A stretch of 64,000 bases of DNA from CAVYHJ01 sp963768165 [NCBI: uncultured bacterium]. Its GTDB lineage: Bacteria > UBP4 > UBA4092. Under the pieces are notes generated by a model that saw nothing but the letters and a program-made list of their open reading frames with translations, did no database searches and had not been told where the DNA came from. The translations under genes and the position numbers were made by a program. Shown piece by piece: positions 7,205-13,442 of the stretch (position 1 is the stretch's first letter; every line of letters starts with the position of its first letter). The stretch spans positions 1 through 64,000 of the forward strand of contig CAVYHJ010000007.1 of assembly GCA_963768165.1 (NCBI GenBank), read 5' to 3'.

Positions 7205-8626
7205 TTAAACCACTTTTTCATCCTTGCCCATTATTTTTCCGGCCATGCGGTTTAAATAGAAGAGACCGCCAATCATATAGCCTACCCAAATCAACACGGC
7301 AATGGGTTTGGACAAACCCAATACGGAAAAGAAGCTCTCGGTAAAGTTTCCTTGAAGAAGTTGGGGCAGGGTAAAATCTATCAATGGGAAATTTAGATTA
7401 TCGCGTACTTGCGGGTCTGTAAGGCAGAAAAGGGAGAAGAGCAGGATACCGAATAGGCCAATGGGGAAAATAATTTTTCTCCATCGCGGTAAGAGCTTAT
7501 ACACGGGAATAATTAAAAAAGGTATCATAGGAACAATCAAGCGTGGACCGACCGCCCATCCCCCATTCCAGGCATAATAGGAAAAATTAAACAAAAAGAA
7601 ACACAGGATAATAAATAAAAATAATATACTCTCTTTTAAAAAGGTCTTCTCTTTAAATAGGGAATAAAAACCCGGAATAGCAAACAGGAGTAACGGGCAA
7701 TAGAAAAATAATCCACGATAGGGAGAAAAAGTTATACCCCAAATAGCATCGAAATGGGGATAGGAAATACCCATGAAGTTCGTGGTCATTTTTTCGTCAA
7801 ACACGGAATACGCTTCATGTTCATACCCAAAAGAAAACGGGCTCCCGAAACAGGCATAGTTATAGGGCATAATCAGTAGAAAAGAAACAATGGCTCCCAA
7901 GATAAACCATTGAAAAATATTTTTATTTTTCAATTGGGAATAGGCATATCCGGTCAGGCCAATGAATCCAATTCCTGCGGGATTTTCCGCCACCATAGCC
8001 AATCCCGCCAAAAACCCTGCTATGATTAATCCAACGTTTATACTTCTTGTGGACATCCGGGAGGACTCCCGGGATATTTTGTAAAGGATGTAGAACCCTG
8101 TAAAGAGAAATACGGCGACTGCTTGATGGGAGTAAAAAAGTATGGAATACGGAAACGCCAGGGTGCCCAGAGAATAAAATAAGGTTAGCCAAAGCTGATC
8201 GAAGGGGTTTTGGCGAAGGAATCCCAAAAACCGGTACAGAAGAATAGCCATTCCGGTGGATAAGAGACTGACAGTAAAAACGACCACAGGATATCTTGCC
8301 ATAATCGGGTTGGCAACCCAGTCGGTCAAATAGGTTATCTGCCGCCAAATCCAATAAACCGGTACGCCCATAAAAGAGAGAATCGGTGATTTGTCGCAAT
8401 AATAATGTCTTCCATAGATAGCCAAATCTTTGGTTTTAAAAGGTCCGGTATTCCAATACGCATCTACATATAATTTGTGCTGGTCCACAACGGCATAGAC
8501 CAGGTTCATGCGCGTATTAATATTCCAGCCGGGTAAAGTATCAAAAAAGAAGGCATAGGACAGGAAAAGAAATAGAAAGAGTCCCTTCTCTAAAGGAGTA
8601 AGAATTGAATTTTTTCTCAAAGACAT
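7205..8626 (-). CDS. GT-C type integral membrane protein, putative glycosyltransferase
   Basis: 473 residues with about ten or more strongly hydrophobic segments. After the first membrane helix comes a polar periplasmic-type loop with VDAYWNTGPFKTKDLA and HYYCDKSPILSFMGVPVYW. This acidic loop after helix 1 is typical of GT-C enzymes that use polyprenyl-phosphate sugars (the GT39/RgtA-like group). I infer transfer of a sugar outside the membrane, but the donor and acceptor cannot be told. Start ATG at 8626. No close operon partner; the next gene is tRNA-Ser, 199 bp upstream. Confidence 0.6.
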   Translation of the reverse strand: MSLRKNSILTPLEKGLFLFLFLSYAFFFDTLPGWNINTRMNLVYAVVDQHKLYVDAYWNTGPFKTKDLAIYGRHYYCDKSPILSFMGVPVYWIWRQITYLTDWVANPIMARYPVVVFTVSLLSTGMAILLYRFLGFLRQNPFDQLWLTLFYSLGTLAFPYSILFYSHQAVAVFLFTGFYILYKISRESSRMSTRSINVGLIIAGFLAGLAMVAENPAGIGFIGLTGYAYSQLKNKNIFQWFILGAIVSFLLIMPYNYACFGSPFSFGYEHEAYSVFDEKMTTNFMGISYPHFDAIWGITFSPYRGLFFYCPLLLFAIPGFYSLFKEKTFLKESILFLFIILCFFLFNFSYYAWNGGWAVGPRLIVPMIPFLIIPVYKLLPRWRKIIFPIGLFGILLFSLFCLTDPQVRDNLNFPLIDFTLPQLLQGNFTESFFSVLGLSKPIAVLIWVGYMIGGLFYLNRMAGKIMGKDEKVV

Positions 8627-8824
8627 CAGAATATTCTATTACGTTTGTCAGGAAAAAGAAAACGGAATATGGCAGAGTTTTCTCGGATAAGGAATACATT
8701 TTAGAATCGAGATTAAAAAGGGGTGGTTTTAAAAGACGTGACGGAAAATCCGCTTTGTTTCATTCCTGATGAGAAACACCTATTCCCGGCACAGAGAATT
8801 CTGGCATTAATTTGCATGGGTTAA

Positions 8825-8918
8825 TGGCGGAGGGACAGGGATTTGAACCCTGGGTAAGGCTTTTGGCCCTACAACGGTTTAGCAAACCGTCGCCTTAAGC
8901 CAGCTCGGCCATCCCTCC
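8825..8918 (-). tRNA. tRNA-Ser (anticodon GCU), copy 1
   Basis: 94 nt including an encoded CCA. Acceptor stem GGAGGGA pairs perfectly with TCCCTCC, followed by discriminator G and CCA. The anticodon loop TTGCTAA gives GCU. A long variable arm, as in class II serine tRNAs, and a T arm with GTTCAAATC are present. The 5' flank up to 8981 is also duplicated at the second copy. Confidence 0.93.
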
Positions 8919-8981
8919 GTTATTTGTTGCATAGAGAGGTAAACTCTGGATTATTCAAAGAATGGATATTTTAACATAGCC
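8825..8981. repeat. Direct repeat (left copy) spanning tRNA-Ser and its 5' flank
   Basis: About 157 bp matching 13223-13379 in the same orientation with only a handful of mismatches. Similarity begins exactly at the CCA end of the tRNA and fades about 63 bp upstream of its 5' end. The two copies bracket a 4.2-kb island. Confidence 0.85.
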
Positions 8982-9020
8982 ATATCTTGTCTGCTAGCAG
9001 AGGATTTTACATTAAGCTAA

Positions 9021-9118
9021 ATGACAGGAGACCCAGTGACCGGGGGATTTTTCTTGGAGATGAGGTTCGGATTCCCGGCATTGGGGAAATTGGGCAATGG
9101 GACACCGGGTATGGAACC
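9021..9118 (-). pseudogene. Duplicated 3' fragment of oppF
   Basis: 98 bp matching 18880-18977 with two mismatches. That segment is the C-terminal coding end of the oligopeptide transporter ATPase gene oppF (the Cys-rich CRFHTRCP tail region). Only the tail is present and it cannot encode anything useful. It shows a recent segmental copying event from a locus about 10 kb away. Confidence 0.85.
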
Positions 9119-9173
9119 TCAACCAAGAACAAACGGTCACTAATTCACCAACTCCCTCGAATGCTCGTTAGAT

Positions 9174-9287
9174 GGAAATACCGGCAAAGGGATCTCTTAT
9201 TGGTACTACCTGAGAGAAGGATTAAAGGATTACCGGTATCACCCCACTGTGGACCGCTATCTTTCAGTAGAACCTATTTCTTTTTGA
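9174..9287 (+). pseudogene. Rhs-like core fragment
   Basis: A 38-codon open stretch with YWYYLREGLKDYRYHPTVDR followed by YLSVEPI. It resembles the RHS/YD-repeat core end (YYYRARYYDPxxGRFLSxDP). There is no start and no N-terminal repeats, so it is debris at best. The match is short. Confidence 0.35.
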
Positions 9288-9621
9288 ATCTTCGATATCG
9301 CCTACCCGGTGCTTCACCGGTCATTTTCTTGACCAATCGGTAATAGGTAGCCCGTGGAATGCCCACCTTGGTAGCCATAACCAGCATACTCGAATGATTT
9401 TTACGTGTGCACAACCGCTCAACATATTGGAATTGGATCTGATGAATGAATTGAATGGGTGTCATCCCTTTCTCCCGTTGGAAGAATTCAACCAACCATC
9501 GGCGGCTGACCTTAAAATGGCGTGCTACACCTTGGACAGTGACCTTTTTTTTCTTACGAAGACCCGGTTTGACCTGTTTTTTTATAAATTGGGTTACTTT
9601 CTTTATCTCTAATGCCACCAA
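9274..9621 (-). CDS. AraC-type helix-turn-helix protein (DNA-binding domain only)
   Basis: 115 residues. Two HTH units of an AraC/XylS domain can be traced: VARHFKVSRRWLVEFFQREK followed by GMTPIQFI, and MATKVGIPRATYYRLVKKMT followed by GEAPGRRYR, which fits the domain's usual end. The N-terminal sensor domain of full-length regulators is absent, and the lysine-rich first 25 residues may aid DNA contact. Start TTG at 9621 or GTG at 9618, 3-6 bp after an AAGGA site. It lies inside the tRNA-bracketed island and is divergent from the protease gene, so it could regulate it (inference). Confidence 0.6.
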   Translation of the reverse strand: MVALEIKKVTQFIKKQVKPGLRKKKKVTVQGVARHFKVSRRWLVEFFQREKGMTPIQFIHQIQFQYVERLCTRKNHSSMLVMATKVGIPRATYYRLVKKMTGEAPGRRYRRFKKK

Positions 9622-9999
9622 TCCGTCCTTAATTAGTTATGGTAAGTTCATTTAATAATAATAATATAATCCCATAAATCAACAAAAAATTCAAAGACAA
9701 GCCGATTCATACAAAACTTCCCATTCTGAGACATCTTTCTGATTGACATCCATAAAATTGGTATGTTAAAGTTTCGCTCATTAACAATTGAGATTAGGGA
9801 TAAACGTGGAATTGCGGGAAAGATACCAGAAGCGGGAAAATAGCCCTTTGGATTTAGTTAAATTCACGCCGTTAATAGAAGCTACAAGGGGTAGATTTGC
9901 AATTGTCATTAAAATCATAAAGTTTAGCAAAATTAGACAGAAAGGCGTAGTTAAAAAATCCCATTCATTTATTGATGGATGTCAATTTATAAGGAGTAA
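9622..9999. other. Spacer between AraC-like gene and protease gene
   Basis: About 380 bp with no convincing gene. A TTGACA at 9743-9748 is followed after 17 bp by TTAAAG, a possible weak promoter reading toward the protease gene. The rest is AT-rich and unremarkable until the leader motif at 10000. Confidence 0.4.
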
Positions 10000-10025
10000 C
10001 CCGAAAATCCTTTAAAGAGTAGGGC
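10000..10025 (+). promoter_or_regulatory. Repeated leader motif, copy 1 (before protease gene)
   Basis: A 26-nt motif: CCCGA.AA, then CTTTAAAG, then AGTAGGGC. It is identical to the copy at 10894-10919 and 22/26 identical to 11410-11435. It ends 53 nt before the ATG. The terminal CCC and GGG could pair. Beyond it the leader stays alignable with copy 2 down to AAAAGGAG. Confidence 0.7.
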
Positions 10026-10078
10026 GCGTAAACCGAAAGGCGAATGAGTAGGCAAAAATTTTTTAAAAGGAGAAAAAA

Positions 10079-10819
10079 ATGAATACATTTAGATTTGGAA
10101 AACATGCTCCCAAAATTGACTATCGCACATTGCGATTTAAGAATTATTTAACTTCTGCACTAGCAGCTCCGCCTGCTACTTTTGATGTTTTACAACAGGT
10201 TTACAGCAAATTGAAAATATCAGACCCTACCATTTTGTTTCCTATAGATGGAAATGATCAGTACGGCGATTGCACTATTGCTGCTTTGGCACACGCCGAT
10301 ACCGTTTTTTGCGGGTTGGTTGGCAAAAAGAAAATTATGCCTCAACAAGGTGTAATAAAGTTATATATGCACCTTACCGGCGGAATTGATTCTGGTTGTA
10401 ACGAACTTGATGTTTTGAATTACTGGCAATCTAACGTCGCTGATGGAGACAAGATTATTGCCTTTGCTACCATTGATGCAAAGAATCATACTCATGTTCA
10501 GCAAGCCCTTCGGTTATTTGGCGGGGTGTATTTAGGTTTTCAGGTACAACAAAATTGCCAGCAGGAATTTCAAGCCAGACAACCATGGACTCCCGGTCCA
10601 TTAACCAAAGATGGTCATGCCGTGTATGCTGTTGCTTATGACAGTACAGGAGTTACCGTGCTGACCTGGGGGAATATACAAAAAGCAACTTGGGCTTGGT
10701 GGGATGAATGTGTTGATGAGGCTTACGCCGTTCTTCCTCCTGAAGCAAAAAAACCTGGCTTCGCTCCGGGGTTCAACTTCGCTCAACTACAAGCTGATTT
10801 AGGTGATGTAGCGAATTAA
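10079..10819 (+). CDS. Papain-like cysteine protease-type protein
   Basis: 246 residues with no signal peptide. The catalytic-type cysteine is C65 in NDQYGDCTIAALAH, preceded by a Gln/Asp-rich oxyanion segment. A histidine follows at H180 in KDGHAVYAVAYD, then a Trp/Asn segment (TWGNIQKATWAWWDE) in the position of the papain Asn. These match a broad C1/C39-like fold seen in phage- and plasmid-borne proteins of unknown role. Start ATG with AAAAGGAG 7 bp upstream. It is the first of three genes sharing the same leader motif and head-to-tail orientation. Activity on peptides is inferred; the target is unknown. Confidence 0.65.
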   Translation: MNTFRFGKHAPKIDYRTLRFKNYLTSALAAPPATFDVLQQVYSKLKISDPTILFPIDGNDQYGDCTIAALAHADTVFCGLVGKKKIMPQQGVIKLYMHLTGGIDSGCNELDVLNYWQSNVADGDKIIAFATIDAKNHTHVQQALRLFGGVYLGFQVQQNCQQEFQARQPWTPGPLTKDGHAVYAVAYDSTGVTVLTWGNIQKATWAWWDECVDEAYAVLPPEAKKPGFAPGFNFAQLQADLGDVAN

Positions 10820-10893
10820 TCTAATCAAAGCTGTAATATATAGGATGAATCCAGGTATCTATTGTAGTATTGATTAAATAAAAACAGGAGTAT

Positions 10894-10919
10894 CCCGAAA
10901 ATCCTTTAAAGAGTAGGGC
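10894..10919 (+). promoter_or_regulatory. Repeated leader motif, copy 2 (before the 140-aa gene)
   Basis: Identical over 26 nt to copy 1 at 10000-10025. It ends 52 nt before the true ATG at 10972, virtually the same spacing as copy 1, with a similar downstream stretch ending in AAAAGGAGAAAAA. Confidence 0.7.
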
Positions 10920-10971
10920 ACGGTTGCCGAAACACGAAAGAGGAGGCAAAAAATTATTAAAAGGAGAAAAA

Positions 10972-11394
10972 ATGAATACATTAATGTTGAATGGTACCCA
11001 ATTGCTCAGCGGGGACCCCGCTTTAAAATTAGACAGGCCGTATTATGCCCACCCATCTATTCAAATTTCTGCCATTTCTATCGGCGAATTTCAATGGGTA
11101 TATCTTCCACTGCCCCTGTGCATAGGTAATACTATCAAAGAGATAGTAATATACTATAATAATACAAGTGCAAAAAGTTATATTACCCAAACGCGGCTGA
11201 CCTGGCAAACATTACCTAATGAAGCTCATGTAGTGTTTGATGACGCTACCCACCGTAATTCATTAGTCCCAACTTCTTATAAGGTTGTTACAAACCTTGG
11301 AGTAAATGGAAGTATGGCGCTTATGTTAAGGTTGAATTTTGCAAACACCTCGGATTTGATTATAATTGGGGCTATTGGAATTGTATATCAATAA
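10972..11394 (+). CDS. Uncharacterised 140-residue protein of the tRNA-bracketed island
   Basis: The start is ATG at 10972, chosen because AAGGAG lies 5 bp upstream and because the repeated leader ends at the same distance as for its neighbour; a longer frame from TTG at 10924 would run through that leader. The sequence is rich in alternating hydrophobic/polar stretches (VYLPLPLCIGNTIKEIVIYY, SLIL-type ends), suggesting an all-beta sandwich. No cysteine-rich or catalytic motif, signal peptide or membrane segment. I do not recognise a family. Its fixed place between the protease and the PLD protein suggests a structural or targeting role (inference). Confidence 0.7.
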   Translation: MNTLMLNGTQLLSGDPALKLDRPYYAHPSIQISAISIGEFQWVYLPLPLCIGNTIKEIVIYYNNTSAKSYITQTRLTWQTLPNEAHVVFDDATHRNSLVPTSYKVVTNLGVNGSMALMLRLNFANTSDLIIIGAIGIVYQ

Positions 11395-11409
11395 TGGCAA
11401 ACGAAGTGA

Positions 11410-11435
11410 CCCGAGAACCTTTCAAAGAGTAGGGC
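11410..11435 (+). promoter_or_regulatory. Repeated leader motif, copy 3 (before PLD gene)
   Basis: 22 of 26 positions match copies 1 and 2, with the AAAGAGTAGGGC half fully kept. It ends 26 nt before the ATG at 11462, closer than in the other two because the downstream part of the leader is missing here. Confidence 0.65.
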
Positions 11436-11461
11436 GTTAATTTTAACTTAAGGGAGCTAAA

Positions 11462-13198
11462 ATGAATATTCAATCAATTGTCTCGGCCCAAAATAATGGG
11501 CTTAAAGTAAATGTGTACATAGGCGTTGAAATGGTCATGCTTGCCTTTGATTTGGATGAGCACTTAACGAATAAGCTTGCCGGGTTTTCTATAAAATGTT
11601 ATCCCCCTTCGGGCCAGACGTTTTATTTGCAAAACAGACTCACTTTTGCAGGAAGTAATTTTATAGGATATCACGCAGACACAAAACCTGAAGACAGAAA
11701 ATGGTTTGACAGCAGCATAGCTCCCTTTCAGTATTTCCGGTGGCTCCATGTACCCACGGAAGTACTATCGGGGACATACACTTATGAAGTGATTCCGATG
11801 TATTTCGGTTCAGGTACGGATCAAATGAAACTTACGAATGGGCCTTCGGTGCAGGTTTCCTTTGAGTTATTTAATAACCATCCTAATAATTTTGATTACG
11901 GCTTCACCAAAGGTTATCTTTCCTCACAGGCGTACGCTGATAAATTTCAAAATAAAGATATACGACCTAACGGTGCCAAAACGATTGATTACAACACGCA
12001 ACCCTTTGAAGCCCAATATGAATGGCTTGGAGGAAAAGCCCATAAAATGCTGTTTGATTTTCTAAAAGAATGTGCCAACGATTCTGCTCAGGTTAAAGCA
12101 TTGATCTATGATTGTGATCATCCTGATTTTATTGACCGCCTCAAATCGTTTGGTAATAATTTAACCACCGTGCTTGATAATGCTTCTTTGCACCATGATA
12201 CAGCCAATGATAAACCCGAAGATCAAGTTTTCGATATATTGAAAACGTCATCGGACGGACAGATTGTACGGGGACATTTCAATAGATTCCAGCACAACAA
12301 AGTTTTAATCAAATTAATTGGTGGAAAACCAGTGAAAGTATTCTGTGGGTCTGCTAATTTCTCGATCCGGGGACTATATGTACAGGCCAATAATTGCATG
12401 GTCATAGCTGATTCGACAGTGGCGTCACAATACAATAATTATTTCGACCTGGTATATGGTATTATGAAAAATAGCGGGAGCGGAATGGATGTTACTAAAA
12501 ATGCAATTACACAACAATGGTTTGACTATAAAGGAAATGGACTTCCCGTTTTCTCTCTTTGTCTTTCACCGCATACGACCTCCGATACTTCATTGAGCAA
12601 ATTGACCGCAGAATTGGAAAAAGCGGACAGTTCAGTTTTATTTTCCATTATGGAAATGAGCGGTGGCGGAACCCCGTTACAAATTTTAAAGCATATCCCA
12701 GCAAATATTTTCCATTATGGAGTTACTCAGTCCATAGGAAATGCAGCGGATGATGAGTCCGGATCGTATAAGATTAGTAAAAATAATGACGAAGATACCG
12801 TTCCTTTTGGTTATCTTAAAGATAAAGTGCCACCCCCGTTTCAAGCTGAATTTTCCGGTGGGATGGGACAGGTGATACATGATAAATTTGTGGTCATTGA
12901 TTTTAATTCCTCTGCTCCTGTGGTATTTACAGGATCATCTAATTTATCATCAGGTGGAGAAGAGTCAAACGGGGATAATCTCCTGGCTATTTATGACAAA
13001 GATATTGCGGTAGCGTATGCAGTCGAAGCGGTACGACTTTTTGATCATTACAGTTTTAGGTATGCGATGAAGAATGCTACCACGGTAAAACCATTGTGTC
13101 TTGATAACACCGATGGCTGGGTAAAAAATTATTATGATAAAACCAATAGAAAATGTAAAGACAGAATTTTATTTGGAATGAACGCAACAAATTTGTAA
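11462..13198 (+). CDS. Phospholipase D-superfamily protein with two HKD-type motifs
   Basis: 578 residues, no signal peptide. The first HxK motif is at H278 (HNKVLIK, followed by GSANFS); the second is at H473 (HDKFVVID, followed by GSSNLS). The second motif keeps the full HxKx4D pattern while the first lacks the aspartate. The two halves would form the usual single active site of PLD phosphodiesterases, which cut phospholipids or nucleic acid. The N-terminal ~180 residues are a beta-rich domain I do not recognise. The start ATG follows GGGAG. It is the last of the three genes with the shared leader. It could be a nuclease or lipase effector; the sequence alone does not decide. Confidence 0.75.
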   Translation: MNIQSIVSAQNNGLKVNVYIGVEMVMLAFDLDEHLTNKLAGFSIKCYPPSGQTFYLQNRLTFAGSNFIGYHADTKPEDRKWFDSSIAPFQYFRWLHVPTEVLSGTYTYEVIPMYFGSGTDQMKLTNGPSVQVSFELFNNHPNNFDYGFTKGYLSSQAYADKFQNKDIRPNGAKTIDYNTQPFEAQYEWLGGKAHKMLFDFLKECANDSAQVKALIYDCDHPDFIDRLKSFGNNLTTVLDNASLHHDTANDKPEDQVFDILKTSSDGQIVRGHFNRFQHNKVLIKLIGGKPVKVFCGSANFSIRGLYVQANNCMVIADSTVASQYNNYFDLVYGIMKNSGSGMDVTKNAITQQWFDYKGNGLPVFSLCLSPHTTSDTSLSKLTAELEKADSSVLFSIMEMSGGGTPLQILKHIPANIFHYGVTQSIGNAADDESGSYKISKNNDEDTVPFGYLKDKVPPPFQAEFSGGMGQVIHDKFVVIDFNSSAPVVFTGSSNLSSGGEESNGDNLLAIYDKDIAVAYAVEAVRLFDHYSFRYAMKNATTVKPLCLDNTDGWVKNYYDKTNRKCKDRILFGMNATNL

Positions 13199-13222
13199 GA
13201 AGACCTTACGAATTTATTTCAT

Positions 13223-13316
13223 TGGCGGAAGGACAGGGATTTGAACCCTGGGTAAGGCTTTTGGCCCTACAACGGTTTAGCAAACCGTCGCCTTAAGCCA
13301 GCTCGGCCATCCCTCC
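13223..13316 (-). tRNA. tRNA-Ser (anticodon GCU), copy 2
   Basis: Same as the tRNA at 8825-8918 except for one acceptor-stem base: the 3' strand reads TCCTTCC, giving a G-U wobble opposite G4. It keeps CCA, the GCU anticodon and the duplicated 5' flank, so it is probably still functional. Confidence 0.9.
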
Positions 13317-13379
13317 GTTATTTGTTGCATAGAGAGGTAAATCCTGGATTATTCAAAGAATGGATATTTTAAAATAGCC
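13223..13379. repeat. Direct repeat (right copy) spanning tRNA-Ser and its 5' flank
   Basis: Partner of 8825-8981. Differences are few (for example aaactctgg versus aaatcctgg, and ttaacatag versus ttaaaatag). Past 13379 the two flanks diverge. Confidence 0.85.
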
Positions 13380-13442
13380 CTTCGAGACGTGCTAGCACTG
13401 TATCCCGGAAAATTGTCAGGTCAAAGATAAATTAGGTTTCAT

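Noticed and set aside
8987-9343. 118-residue plus-strand frame beside tRNA-Ser
   Set aside because: It runs through the antisense of the oppF fragment and of the AraC-like gene; composite of debris, not a gene.
10000-10074. Leader motif as a c-di-GMP (GEMM) riboswitch
   Set aside because: Some short words (GGGC, AAACC, GAAAG) resemble GEMM, but their order and the conserved core are wrong, and copy 3 lacks that part altogether.
10924-10971. Upstream TTG start for the 140-residue protein
   Set aside because: It would translate the repeated leader; ATG 10972 has a clear AAGGAG and matching spacing to its neighbour.
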